The notes under the pieces: generated by a model
Seen by the model: the letters and a program-made list of their open reading frames with translations, nothing else
Told to the model about the DNA's origin: nothing
Databases searched by the model: none
Part shown: piece after piece, positions 8,497 to 17,039 of the stretch
Layout: each line of letters starts with the position of its first letter
Position numbering within the stretch: the stretch's first letter is position 1
NCBI RefSeq assembly: GCF_000406945.1
Contig: NZ_KE136354.1
Location: 2,403,685 to 2,467,684, forward strand
Direction: 5' to 3'
DNA: 64,000 bases
Source of the DNA: Enterococcus dispar ATCC 51266
GTDB taxonomy: Bacteria; Bacillota; Bacilli; Lactobacillales; Enterococcaceae
Position numbers and translations under genes: made by a program

Positions 8497-9525
8497 TTAT
8501 TTATCAAAAAATAGTAATTGTTTTGGATCAAACGTAAATGTAACTGTCGCGCCTAAAGCAGGCGGGTTTTGTGCAGTTTGTACGAATAGTTTCGTTTGTT
8601 GCCAATCCAACTGCAAAATGCTATTGCCGCCATAATAACGTACTTCTGTGACAATTCCAGTTTCAAAAGATGGTAAGCTGCTTTCTTTGTGTTTTTCTTC
8701 ACGAATATGGATATGCTCACTGCGGATTGCGGCTAGTTTGTCTTTCTCCTGTAAAAATTGTTGCTGTAAGTGTGGTGCCAATTTGGCAAAGGAGAACATA
8801 TTAATCGTGGGCCGACCAATAAATTCGGCCACAAAGCGGTTCTTTGGTTTTTCATAAACTGCTTGGGGCGTACCGACTTGTTGAATCACGCCGTCTTTTA
8901 ACACGATAATGCGATCAGCCAAAGACATGGCTTCTTCTTGGGAATGGGTGACAAATAGTGTTGTCGCGTGTAATTTTTTATGCGTGGCTAAAATTAAATC
9001 CCCCACTTGATCCCGCAATTTGGCATCTAAGTTGGATAAAGGTTCATCCATCAAAAATAACTTGGGATCGCGGACGATTGCGCGGGCTAGTGAGACCCGT
9101 TGCCGTTGACCACCGGATAAATTTTTCGGTAAAACATTTAAGACTTCTGTTAAACCAAGTTCTTTTGTGACCCAATCCAATTTTTCCTGACGTTCTTTTT
9201 TAGCAGTTTTACGAATTTTCATCCCAAACGTAATATTTTGCGCCACTGTCATATGCGGAAACAAAGCGTATTCTTGAAAAACAAGCGCCATATTCCGATC
9301 TTTCGGGGCATCTTTGGTAATATCTCGATCTGCCAGAATAATACTGCCTGTGGTTGGAGCTTCAAAGCCTGTCAAAATATTTAAAAGCGTTGACTTACCG
9401 CTGCCACTAGGACCAACGATTGCGATAAATTCGCCTTTTTCTACCGTTAAAGAAAAATCTTGTAGCGCATTTTTCTTTTTACCAGGATAGTGTTTGCTAA
9501 TATCTTGTAAAGATAAATAACTCAT
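8497..9525 (-). CDS. ABC transporter ATPase (UgpC/MsmK type)
   Basis: A 342-residue ATPase that energises a CUT1-type importer. It has Walker A GPSGSGKST near residue 38, the Q-loop FQEYALF, signature LSGGQRQR near 135, Walker B LFLMDEPLSNLD, the switch His in VTHSQEE, and a C-terminal OB-like (TOBE) regulatory domain ending VTFTFDPKQLLFF. It is the first gene of the minus-strand operon, with GGAGG before ATG 9525 and the promoter at 9601-9629. Ugp/Msm-type ATPases can serve several transporters, so it might also energise the ATPase-less nan transporter at 56.7-59.8 kb. Confidence 0.92.
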   Translation of the reverse strand: MSYLSLQDISKHYPGKKKNALQDFSLTVEKGEFIAIVGPSGSGKSTLLNILTGFEAPTTGSIILADRDITKDAPKDRNMALVFQEYALFPHMTVAQNITFGMKIRKTAKKERQEKLDWVTKELGLTEVLNVLPKNLSGGQRQRVSLARAIVRDPKLFLMDEPLSNLDAKLRDQVGDLILATHKKLHATTLFVTHSQEEAMSLADRIIVLKDGVIQQVGTPQAVYEKPKNRFVAEFIGRPTINMFSFAKLAPHLQQQFLQEKDKLAAIRSEHIHIREEKHKESSLPSFETGIVTEVRYYGGNSILQLDWQQTKLFVQTAQNPPALGATVTFTFDPKQLLFFDK

Positions 9526-9600
9526 TTGCTAACCTCCAGCGTACTTAAATTCGCCTCACCAAGCTTACACTTTTTTTGTTTTCTCGTCAAAACCATTTGT

Positions 9601-9629
9601 TATAAAATTCGATAAAATAGGGTAATCAA
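9601..9629 (-). promoter_or_regulatory. Promoter of the ABC/UbiA operon
   Basis: Read on the minus strand: TTGATT (9629-9624), a 17-base spacer, TTTATA (9606-9601). It drives the six-gene operon from 9525 leftward, with a leader of about 65 bases. Confidence 0.55.
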
Positions 9630-9752
9630 ACTCACCGGTTACGTAAAAAATTCTGGCGACCAATTGGCCACTTTTTTCTGGTGGTTTTCCATGTTAAGAT
9701 GAATAGACAAAAAATACTGGAAAAGAACTTGGCAGTGAGAAGAGGATAATAC

Positions 9753-11498
9753 GTGGATGTTTTAACCCAATTATTAAAAGAAAAGTTTGGTTACGAAAGC
9801 TTTCGTCCGGGTCAATTAGAATTGATTCAAAAAGTGTTGCGTAATGAAAATGTTTTAGGCATTATGCCAACCGGTGGCGGGAAGTCGATTTGTTATCAAT
9901 TGCCGGCATTATTATTAGATGGCTTAACCTTAGTGGTCTCGCCTTTGATTTCTTTAATGAAAGATCAAGTGGATGCGTTAAATGAAATGGGTATTGCAGC
10001 TACTTTTGTTAATAGTAGTTTATCTCAAGCTGAAGTAAGTATACGCTTAAAAGATGCAGCCTTTGGCAAATATAAATTAGTTTATGTTGCGCCGGAACGT
10101 TTTGAAATGTTTTCGTTTAAGCAACTTTTACAGCAAGAAAAAATTAGTTTAATTGCTGTGGATGAAGCCCATTGTATCTCGCAATGGGGGCATGATTTTC
10201 GCCCGAGTTATTTGCAATTGGCCCAAGAAATCAAAGCGTTGCCCCAACGTCCGGCTGTGATTGCCTTAACTGCGACAGCAACGCCCCAAGTCGCCAAAGA
10301 TATTGAAAGCAGTTTGGAAATTCCGGCGAATAATAAAGTCCAAACCGGTTTTGCGCGGGAAAATTTGGCTTTTCAAGTAGTAAAGGACGCTAAAGACAGC
10401 TATTTATTGGAATATTTGCGGGTCAATGATCAACAAGCGGGTATTATTTATGCCAGTACCAGAAAAGAAGTTGAGCGCTTATACCACCTTTTAAAAAGTA
10501 AAAAAATTGAAGTCGGTTATTATCATGGCGGTTTAACCGAAGCGCAACGCTCAGCAGCGCAAGAAGCTTTTTTATTTGATGAAATTAAAGTAATGGTAGC
10601 AACGAATGCTTTTGGGATGGGGATTAATAAAAGTAACGTCCGCTTTGTCATCCATGCGCAAACACCAGGCAATATTGAATCCTACTATCAAGAAGCCGGC
10701 AGAGCGGGGCGCGATGGACTGCCGAGTGAAGCCATCTTGATGTACGCACCGCAAGATTTGCAAGTACAGCAGTTTTTTATTGATAATTCTGAGATGGAAA
10801 TCGACTACAAGCAAAAAGAATATTTGAAGTTACGAGAAATGAGCCAGTATGCTCATACAGAAATGTGTTTGCAACGCTACATTCTGCGCTATTTTGGGGA
10901 AGACGGCCCAGATTGTGGGCGTTGTAGTAACTGCTTAGATGAAAGAGAAGTTGAAGAGATTACATTAGATGCCCAAAAAGTGTTATCTTGTGTCAAACGT
11001 ATGGGTGAACGTTTTGGTAAAGCACTTATTAGTAAAGTTTTAACGGGTTCAAAAGATCAAAAAATTAGCCAATGGCATTTTGAAAAGCTATCAACTTACG
11101 GCTTAATGAAAGACTGGAGTCAAAAAGATGTTAGTCAGTTAATTGATTTTTTGACAGCAGCAGGTTATTTAACCCCCACAGAAGGACAATTTCCTTTATT
11201 GAAAATTTCCAATAGTGGCAAAAAAGTCTTACTGGGACAACAAAAAGTGATGCGTAAAGCTCAAGTCGTGAAAAAATTGGCACCGGATAATGAATTGTTT
11301 GAAAAACTGCGCCAGTTGCGCTTGGAATTGGCTTCCAAACAAAATTTACCACCGTATGTCATTTTTTCTGATAAAACGTTGTATGAACTAGCTGAGATTC
11401 AGCCACAAACCACCTTAGAAATGTTGCAAATTAAAGGGGTAGGGGAAAATAAATTGAAAAAATACGGCGCAGCATTTTTAGAACTCCTACAAAAATAG
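9753..11498 (+). CDS. recQ: ATP-dependent DNA helicase RecQ
   Basis: A 3'-5' superfamily 2 helicase that acts in recombination and fork repair. The 581-residue protein has all RecQ blocks: Walker A MPTGGGKSICYQLPA near residue 40, DEAH within VDEAHCISQWGHDFRP near 137, motif VI QEAGRAGRDGLPS near 315, the zinc-binding Cys set (CLQRY near 371 and CGRCSNC near 390), a winged helix, and a C-terminal HRDC domain ending about residue 580. It starts at GTG 9753 after a GAAGAGGA ribosome site. It is slightly shorter than the classical E. coli protein but has a complete domain set. Monocistronic, with its own terminator. Confidence 0.95.
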   Translation: MDVLTQLLKEKFGYESFRPGQLELIQKVLRNENVLGIMPTGGGKSICYQLPALLLDGLTLVVSPLISLMKDQVDALNEMGIAATFVNSSLSQAEVSIRLKDAAFGKYKLVYVAPERFEMFSFKQLLQQEKISLIAVDEAHCISQWGHDFRPSYLQLAQEIKALPQRPAVIALTATATPQVAKDIESSLEIPANNKVQTGFARENLAFQVVKDAKDSYLLEYLRVNDQQAGIIYASTRKEVERLYHLLKSKKIEVGYYHGGLTEAQRSAAQEAFLFDEIKVMVATNAFGMGINKSNVRFVIHAQTPGNIESYYQEAGRAGRDGLPSEAILMYAPQDLQVQQFFIDNSEMEIDYKQKEYLKLREMSQYAHTEMCLQRYILRYFGEDGPDCGRCSNCLDEREVEEITLDAQKVLSCVKRMGERFGKALISKVLTGSKDQKISQWHFEKLSTYGLMKDWSQKDVSQLIDFLTAAGYLTPTEGQFPLLKISNSGKKVLLGQQKVMRKAQVVKKLAPDNELFEKLRQLRLELASKQNLPPYVIFSDKTLYELAEIQPQTTLEMLQIKGVGENKLKKYGAAFLELLQK

Positions 11499-11542
11499 CT
11501 TTTTACTTTTATTGTTTCAATTTTTCATATTGAATAAAGCCT

Positions 11543-11594
11543 TATGCTCCGGCGGAAACTTTTTGAAAATAAAGTTTCTGCCGGAGCTTTTTGT
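11543..11594 (+). terminator. Terminator of recQ
   Basis: GCTCCGGCGGAAACTTT and its near-perfect complement AAAGTTTCTGCCGGAGC enclose a short loop and are followed by TTTTTGTT. Confidence 0.9.
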
Positions 11595-11596
11595 TG

Positions 11597-11790
11597 AGAT
11601 GAGAGTAGATGATTTTCCCAAGAATTGACCGCATTTGTTCCACTGTTCTTTATAACTGGCGTAACGCCGGAACTCTTTTCGGCACTAAACCAAAATTATA
11701 AGAAATTTAAGGGGAAATTTAGCAAGATTTCGTCTTATTGTTTGAGAGCCAAGCAAGTTCATTCCGCTTTTTTGTTTTCGCTTTCTTTTC
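11597..11790 (+). repeat. Dispersed hairpin repeat, copy 2 (B)
   Basis: Begins within a few bases of the recQ terminator with GAGAGTAGATGATTTT, the left-end motif seen also at 1521 and 63871. The B module (about 11669-11760) keeps GGAACTCTTTTCGGC, AAGAAATTTAA and the right arm CGTCTTATTGTTTGAGAGC. Its left arm has diverged (CACTAAACC where other copies read ACAATAAGC). The flanking GCTTTTTTGTTTTCGCTTTC resembles the linker of other copies. The small ORF that can be drawn here has no family resemblance. Confidence 0.65.
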
Positions 11791-11890
11791 TTTTAAAATG
11801 GGAGTATAAAGATTGCAGTGAAATGAATAGGGGTGTAGAATAGCTTTCCGCTAATAAAAGCGGCGCAAATGCGAATTTAGGAGTGGTGTT

Positions 11891-14044
11891 ATGGTCAACA
11901 CACGAGCAGAAGAACAATATTTGCAAAAAGTTTATCACGCATTAAAAAAAGCAGAAGGACAATTGACTGAAACTTTAGCTAAAGGACAGAGTACTGGTAT
12001 TTTAGCTCTGCAGGAAATGGCAGGAGATGTCCGGCTGAATTTTGATAACTTCGCTGATAATTTAGACACGTTTGCTCAGTTGGAAATGAAAAACCGTGAA
12101 ATTGATCAACTGAATTTAAAACAAGAAACAGCTGCCAACAAGCTGGCACAAGTTAAGCGCTTATTACCGCAAGCTTATTTTGGCAAAGTAGTGGTGGATT
12201 ATTTTGACCAAGAGGAAAAGCAGTCTTTTTATATCGGCGTCAATGGCTTTAATGAAGAAAATGAAAATCTGGTTTACGATTGGCGTTCACCGGTGGCTGA
12301 GTTGTTTTATAATAACGTTTTGGGAGCATCTGCTTACTGGGCAAATGGCAATGAGATTCCCGTTGCCATTGATTTAAGGCGGCAATTTGTGATTTCTTAT
12401 GATCAGTTGAAACATTACTTTGATACCAATGTTGCCATTGAAGATGATGTATTATTAGCAGCACTAGAAAACAGTGCCAGTAAACAGATGCAGGCAATTA
12501 CTGCGACTATTCAAAAAGAACAAAATGTGATTATTCGTGATTTAACCCATGAGATTATTTTGGTCAATGGGGTAGCCGGCAGTGGTAAAACTTCGACAAT
12601 TATGCAGCGCATAGCGTATTTATTGTATTCATTACGCCAAGAAATTAGTGTGGATGACGTGTTGATTTTAGCGCCCAATGACAAATTTATTCAATATCTT
12701 GCCCATGTTTTGCCTTCATTAGGGGAAAAAAATCCCCGCAATTTAACGTGGCGTAAACTTTTGGCATGGCAATTAGATCAACCGCTAGAAAGTGAAACGG
12801 ATTATTTTATCCGTATTACAAAAAGTGAAGTCGATGCGCGGACGTCTGTTTTGCGCAGTCGCAAATTTGCCGAATTTGTGTATAACGCTAGTAATATCTT
12901 ACAAAATAGAAATTATTTTCAAGCAATTTCATTAAAGGAAAAAGTAATTATTAAAGCTGAGACAATCGCTGAAATGTATGCTACCACCCCCAAAGAAGCT
13001 ACTTTTGGTCAAAGAATTCAAAGTGTAGCGGCAAAACTTCGTAGTTATTGGCAGCGTCGTTTATTAAAACAAGCCCAAGGTAAAGCTTGGCAAGATCGGG
13101 TTTTGGCTTTATCCGAAACGCAACAGCAAAAATATTTTGGGCATTTATTACAAGATGAGTCACCTAAAGCATTGAAAAAATACGCTTTACGCTTATTGCA
13201 GCAAAAATATCACGAGATTGAAGTTGCGATTACGAACTTTACTTGGCTACAACCAGCGCAAATGTTAGCAGATTTATATTTGGCTTATACTGGTGACACG
13301 TATCACGCTGGTAAAGTGTTAACAGTTGATGAAGCGACGATTGCGTTATTAATCCAACACCGCTTTATTAGAGCGAGTCCCTTAGCCGAGATGAAATACA
13401 TTTTAGTAGATGAAGTTCAAGACTACACGCCGGCGCAAATCTTTTTATTAAACCAATTATTTACGAAAGCTCGGTTTACTTTAGTGGGGGATTACAATCA
13501 AGCAATCTTTAATTCTCAGACGGATTTTGTAACCATTGCGGCTATTTTTAAAGCGGCTAAAAGAGATGTTACAGTTTATGATTTACTAAATAGCTACCGT
13601 TCCAGTGGCGCTATTACAGCGGCGTTTCAACAGCTTACGGCCCAAACTGATTTTACAATTGTACCAGTTCGCCCTAAAGGCAAAGCAGTAGCGGTAAAAA
13701 AATTGGCTAGTTTGGATGATTTGGCTTACCTTCTGGCAGATGGCAAATCAGTAACTGTGATTACCAAAACGCAAGCAGAAGCTGATTATTTAACACAATG
13801 GTGGCACAATCAGCCCGTAATTTTAGCCGATAAAAATATTCCTAAAGAAAATGTAACGATTTTGCCAATCAGTTTAGCAAAAGGGTTAGAATTTGATCGT
13901 GTGATTTTATACAACGTTACGAAAGAAAATTATACGAATCAACAAGATCGTAAAATGTTATATACTGCTATTTCTCGCGGGATGCAGGAACTTACGATTA
14001 CTTATTTTTCTGAATTAACCCCGTTCCTACAGTTTTTAGCTTAA
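11891..14044 (+). CDS. helD: HelD-type RNA polymerase-recycling helicase
   Basis: A 717-residue UvrD-like superfamily 1 ATPase of the HelD family, which binds RNA polymerase and helps release it from stalled or terminated complexes. The N-terminal coiled coil (about residues 1-90) is the arm that enters the polymerase channel. Then come DWRSPVAELFYN near 135, Walker A GVAGSGKTST near 228, the Walker B region VDEVQDYTPAQ near 508, GDYNQAIFNS, and the C-terminal motif VI region YTAISRGMQELTI near residue 695. The start follows TTAGGAG. Monocistronic, ending at a strong terminator shared with the convergent ohr gene. Confidence 0.92.
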   Translation: MVNTRAEEQYLQKVYHALKKAEGQLTETLAKGQSTGILALQEMAGDVRLNFDNFADNLDTFAQLEMKNREIDQLNLKQETAANKLAQVKRLLPQAYFGKVVVDYFDQEEKQSFYIGVNGFNEENENLVYDWRSPVAELFYNNVLGASAYWANGNEIPVAIDLRRQFVISYDQLKHYFDTNVAIEDDVLLAALENSASKQMQAITATIQKEQNVIIRDLTHEIILVNGVAGSGKTSTIMQRIAYLLYSLRQEISVDDVLILAPNDKFIQYLAHVLPSLGEKNPRNLTWRKLLAWQLDQPLESETDYFIRITKSEVDARTSVLRSRKFAEFVYNASNILQNRNYFQAISLKEKVIIKAETIAEMYATTPKEATFGQRIQSVAAKLRSYWQRRLLKQAQGKAWQDRVLALSETQQQKYFGHLLQDESPKALKKYALRLLQQKYHEIEVAITNFTWLQPAQMLADLYLAYTGDTYHAGKVLTVDEATIALLIQHRFIRASPLAEMKYILVDEVQDYTPAQIFLLNQLFTKARFTLVGDYNQAIFNSQTDFVTIAAIFKAAKRDVTVYDLLNSYRSSGAITAAFQQLTAQTDFTIVPVRPKGKAVAVKKLASLDDLAYLLADGKSVTVITKTQAEADYLTQWWHNQPVILADKNIPKENVTILPISLAKGLEFDRVILYNVTKENYTNQQDRKMLYTAISRGMQELTITYFSELTPFLQFLA

Positions 14045-14098
14045 GAAAGTGTAATAAACGTGTTTTTCCTCGTGAAAGTCATCTACTCCTTTACTTAA

Positions 14099-14154
14099 AA
14101 AATAATCCGCTGACAACTACACTATAATGTGCTTTGTCAGCGGATTATTTATTT
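14099..14154. terminator. Bidirectional terminator between helD and ohr
   Basis: AAATAATCCGCTGACAA (left) and TTGTCAGCGGATTATTT (right) form a long perfect stem with A- and T-tracts on either side. It can stop transcription from both convergent genes. Confidence 0.9.
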
Positions 14155-14191
14155 TTATGTTTAGAAGTGAAACGATGCCAAAGTGGTTGCT

Positions 14192-14602
14192 TTAATCTTC
14201 GGCAGCAAATTTTACATCGACATTTCCTTTGATAGCTTTTGTATACGGACAGATATTTTCGGTTTCTGTCATATATTTTACGGTATCTTCTTTACTTAAG
14301 CCTTCAATTTTGCCAATTAAAACAACTTCTAAATGTAGTGTTGTAAAATCTGGTAAATCCCCAAGTAAGCTGACTTCAGCCCGAATTTCTCTTTTTTTAT
14401 CCCCTAAGCCGTCTCGTTCTAATGGAAATTGCATAGCACCATTAAAACAAGCGGTAAGCCCCGCGGCAAATAATTCTTCTGGATTGGTGTAGCCTTCTTT
14501 TTTTACGCCAGTTGTTAAGACATCTAAAGAACCTGTGACAGACTTACTTTCTCCTTCGCGACCACCGGTATTAATCACTGTTGAAGTTGACATTTTTTTC
14601 AT
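14192..14602 (-). CDS. ohr: Organic hydroperoxide resistance protein Ohr
   Basis: A 136-residue OsmC/Ohr-family thiol peroxidase that reduces organic and lipid hydroperoxides. Both reactive cysteines are in their usual context: GLTACFNGAMQF near residue 51, and ENICPYTKA near 116. The Arg/Glu environment (PLERDG) and the length also match. It is preceded by GGAAGG. It is divergent from a MarR-family gene, the arrangement often seen for ohr/ohrR, but that MarR protein has no cysteine (see its entry). Confidence 0.9.
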   Translation of the reverse strand: MKKMSTSTVINTGGREGESKSVTGSLDVLTTGVKKEGYTNPEELFAAGLTACFNGAMQFPLERDGLGDKKREIRAEVSLLGDLPDFTTLHLEVVLIGKIEGLSKEDTVKYMTETENICPYTKAIKGNVDVKFAAED

Positions 14603-14721
14603 CTGTTTTCCTTCCTTTCAAAAACAACGCTTCAAACTACGTACAACATAAAGACTTTTATTACCTTTAAATTAACCGTATCATGATTCAAAACAAAAAC
14701 AAAATGAAGTGCTTACGCTTA

Positions 14722-14754
14722 ATTGTTGCATATACAATAAAAATGTTTTAAGAT
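14722..14754 (+). promoter_or_regulatory. Promoter and likely MarR operator
   Basis: TTGCAT (14726-14731), a 17-base spacer and TAAGAT (14749-14754) form a promoter for the MarR gene. The imperfect palindrome ATTGTTGCATATACAAT (14722-14738, arms ATTGT/ACAAT) overlaps the -35 element, as expected for an autorepressor site. It could also affect the divergent ohr gene. Confidence 0.55.
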
Positions 14755-14788
14755 ACAAATTACCAATAACTTTTAAATGAGGAAAAAT

Positions 14789-15253
14789 ATGACTGATATT
14801 TTACGTGATTTAGGCAAAATTGCCCGTGCATTAGATTCGATTGCCAATATTGAATTTAAAGAATTTTCTTTAACCCGGGGGCAGTATCTTTATCTGGTTC
14901 GCATTTATGAAAATCCCGGCATCATCCAAGAAAAATTAGCAGAGTTGATTAAAGTCGATCGCACTACCGCTGCCCGCGCTATTGCCAAGTTAGAAAAAAA
15001 TGGTCTGATTGAAAAACAGCCACAAGCAGACAATAAAAAGAATAAATCACTTTTTGTCACCAACAAAGGGGCTAAAATTGCCCCAATCATTCAAGCTGAA
15101 AACCAATATTCCAATAAGGTTGCTTTAAAAGATTTTAGTGAACCGGAAATGCAACAATTAGCAGCTTATTTAGCACGAGTGGAAAAAAATGTTGCGAAAG
15201 ATTGGGATTTGGTGAAGAAAGGAGAAAGACGACTTTATGGTAGTGAAGATTGA
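14789..15253 (+). CDS. MarR family transcriptional regulator
   Basis: A 154-residue winged-helix dimeric regulator. The recognition region reads LAELIKVDRTTAARAIAKLEKNGLIEKQ (about residues 50-77) and the wing holds DNKKNKSLFVT. I take ATG 14789 because GAGGAAAAAT precedes it; the ATG at 14777 lies within that ribosome site. It has no cysteine, so it cannot be a thiol-sensing OhrR even though ohr lies divergently. It overlaps the following GNAT gene by 17 bases and so is translated with it. Likely an autorepressor through the palindrome over its -35 element; ligand unknown. Confidence 0.88.
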   Translation: MTDILRDLGKIARALDSIANIEFKEFSLTRGQYLYLVRIYENPGIIQEKLAELIKVDRTTAARAIAKLEKNGLIEKQPQADNKKNKSLFVTNKGAKIAPIIQAENQYSNKVALKDFSEPEMQQLAAYLARVEKNVAKDWDLVKKGERRLYGSED

Positions 15254-15782
15254 AGGTGTAAAACAAACAGAAGTTGAAAAGCTAAAGGCAATTAGTGAAA
15301 CCACTTTTGCCGAAACTTTTGCTAAAGACAATACACCAGAAGATCTGGCAGCTTTTTTAGAGCAAAATTACAACTATTCCCAATTGGAAAAAGAACTCGC
15401 CAATAAAAATTCTTTTTTCTATTTTATTTACCAACAAAATGAGTTGGCTGGCTACTTAAAATTAAATATAAATGAAGCGCAAAGTGAAGATGGGACAAAA
15501 GAAGCATTAGAAATTGAACGAATTTACATTTTAAACGCCTTTAAGGGTCAAGGCTTAGGGAAACAATTTATTACTTTTGCGGAAAAAACAGCAAGAGAAA
15601 AAAATAAAAGTGAGATTTGGTTAGGCGTGTGGGAACACAATCCATCTGCCATTGCTTTTTATAAAAAAATGGACTTTGTTAAAACGGGGCAACATATTTT
15701 TACTATTGGCTGTGATGATCAAACAGATTGGATAATGACAAAAATATTAAACGACAAGAACAGCGGAGGTCTTTTGAAATGA
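15237..15782 (+). CDS. GNAT acetyltransferase, PaiA-like
   Basis: A 181-residue Gcn5-type N-acetyltransferase. The acetyl-CoA pyrophosphate loop is ERIYILNAFKGQGLGKQF near residue 100, followed by LGVWEHNPSAIAFYKKMDF near 135. Length and the opening (KLKAISETTFAETFAKDN) resemble the Bacillus PaiA spermidine/spermine acetyltransferase group, so a polyamine or other small amine is a reasonable but unproved substrate. It starts at ATG 15237 after AAAGGAG, inside the end of the MarR gene, and overlaps the next gene as ATGA. Confidence 0.82.
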   Translation: MVVKIEGVKQTEVEKLKAISETTFAETFAKDNTPEDLAAFLEQNYNYSQLEKELANKNSFFYFIYQQNELAGYLKLNINEAQSEDGTKEALEIERIYILNAFKGQGLGKQFITFAEKTAREKNKSEIWLGVWEHNPSAIAFYKKMDFVKTGQHIFTIGCDDQTDWIMTKILNDKNSGGLLK

Positions 15783-16489
15783 AAAAAATAAAAGTAGATG
15801 AAAATTTTTGGGAACTTTTTCCCAATGCAGAACTATTTGTTGTCACAGCTACTGGACTTAATAATCATGTCAATGAAGCAGAAGATGCGTATTTTGCCGA
15901 TTTATTAGCCCAAGGTAAAAAAGAAGCTCAAAAATTTTTAACAGCAGAAACTTTTAGTCAAAACGATGTTATTCAGGAATGGCGTCAAGCTTTTAGCCAA
16001 TTTAAAACAAAAAAAGGAGCGCGTTCTTCGATTGAAGCGTTATTAAAAAGAGCCAGCCAAGATCGCACCTTTAATCCTATTAATCCGCTTGTGGATATTT
16101 ACAACAGTATTTCGTTAAAATACGCGGTTCCTTGTGGCGGTGAAGATATCCAGGCGCTCGCAGGTGACCTCCATTTAGGCAAAGCCAAAGGGGGCGAAAG
16201 TTTTAAGCCGTTAGGAGCGGATGAAGATGCGCCAGCTTTACCCGACGAAATCATTTATTATGATGAAAAAGGAGCAGTATGTCGTTGTTTTAACTGGCGT
16301 GAAGCCCAACGCACCATGTTACAAGAGCAGACAACAGATGCCATTTTAGTAATTGAAGCCATTAATGAAGTGCAGGCACAAAGAGCGCAGGCGGCAACGG
16401 CGGAACTACAACAATTAATAGAAACCTATTTTGAAGTTAAAACGAGGAGTGCAACTTTAACCAAAGCAACCCCTGAGCAGGAATTCTAA
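15779..16489 (+). CDS. B3/B4 tRNA-binding domain protein
   Basis: A 236-residue stand-alone B3/B4 domain, the fold that edits misacylated tRNA in the beta subunit of phenylalanyl-tRNA synthetase. Recognisable are WRQAFSQFKTKKGARSSIEALLKR (about residues 60-83), NPLVDIYNSISLKYAVPCGGED (about 103-124) and the closing CRCFNWREAQRT with TDAILVIEAI. Free-standing members are thought to act in trans on mischarged or damaged aminoacyl-tRNA; that role is inference here. ATG 15779 has a strong GCGGAGG site and overlaps the GNAT stop by four bases. Last gene of the operon. Confidence 0.85.
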   Translation: MKKIKVDENFWELFPNAELFVVTATGLNNHVNEAEDAYFADLLAQGKKEAQKFLTAETFSQNDVIQEWRQAFSQFKTKKGARSSIEALLKRASQDRTFNPINPLVDIYNSISLKYAVPCGGEDIQALAGDLHLGKAKGGESFKPLGADEDAPALPDEIIYYDEKGAVCRCFNWREAQRTMLQEQTTDAILVIEAINEVQAQRAQAATAELQQLIETYFEVKTRSATLTKATPEQEF

Positions 16490-16493
16490 TCCC

Positions 16494-16559
16494 TAAAGCG
16501 CCAAGAAAATCTTTCTTTTCTTACCGAAAAAGAAAGCGGACTTTCTTAGCGCTTTTTTT
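16494..16559 (+). terminator. Terminator of MarR-GNAT-B3/B4 operon
   Basis: AAGCGCCAAGAAA pairs with TTTCTTAGCGCTT around an A-rich loop and is followed by a run of T. Confidence 0.85.
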
Positions 16560-16641
16560 TGACGACACAGATAAAACGAATATCATCAGGCAATAATACG
16601 AAAAATTTTAATAAAAAGTGATAAAAATTATCGAAAAGTGT

Positions 16642-16670
16642 TTGACTTTTCTGACAATTCAGCATAGTAT
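16642..16670 (+). promoter_or_regulatory. Histidine operon promoter
   Basis: TTGACT (16642-16647), exactly 17 bases, TAGTAT (16665-16670). The transcript would start near 16677, upstream of the whole T-box leader. Confidence 0.75.
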
Positions 16671-16714
16671 ATAACACAACCAATTTTATATTTTTGACGC
16701 TGAAAAGAAGAGTA

Positions 16715-17027
16715 GTAGAAAAAAACTGCAAAGAGAGCCTTTGGGTGGTGTAAAAAGGTCAGTTGTTTTTTATGAAACACATCTTGGAGTTGCATTTTTG
16801 AATAAAGTAAAAAATGCCGGGTTAGCCCGTTATCGCTGCGGTCATTGTTGGATGGCTAGACAAAAAGGCTGACAGCCAGAGGAGAAATAAACAATAAACT
16901 TGTGAAATAATCAACAAGCCCACCTCTTTTGTTAGCTTGATCGCATAAGGTCTATTATTGCATAGATAAATTGAGGTGGAACCACGCGTGTTAGCGTCCT
17001 CTGACTTTGTCAGAGGGCGCTTTTTTT
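16715..17027 (+). ncRNA. T-box leader, histidine-specific
   Basis: A tRNA-sensing riboswitch that lets transcription continue when tRNA-His is uncharged. The hallmark T-box sequence AGGTGGAACCACGCG is at 16974-16988. The intrinsic terminator GCGTCCTCTGAC/GTCAGAGGGCGC with a T-tract occupies 16994-17027. Stem I is closed by AAAAACTGCAA (about 16717) with TTGCATTTTT (about 16790) and contains GGGTGGTG. The triplet CAC at 16778-16780, followed by A, is the probable His specifier, which agrees with the operon downstream. The specifier assignment is by position and context only. Confidence 0.9.
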
Positions 17028-17039
17028 ATAAGTAAGGGA

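Noticed and set aside
11625..11843. 72-residue ORF between recQ and helD
   Set aside because: It lies within repeat copy 2, has no ribosome site and resembles no protein family.
16546..16731. 61-residue antisense ORF over the his promoter
   Set aside because: It is antisense to a terminator, a promoter and the T-box start, with A/T-driven composition.
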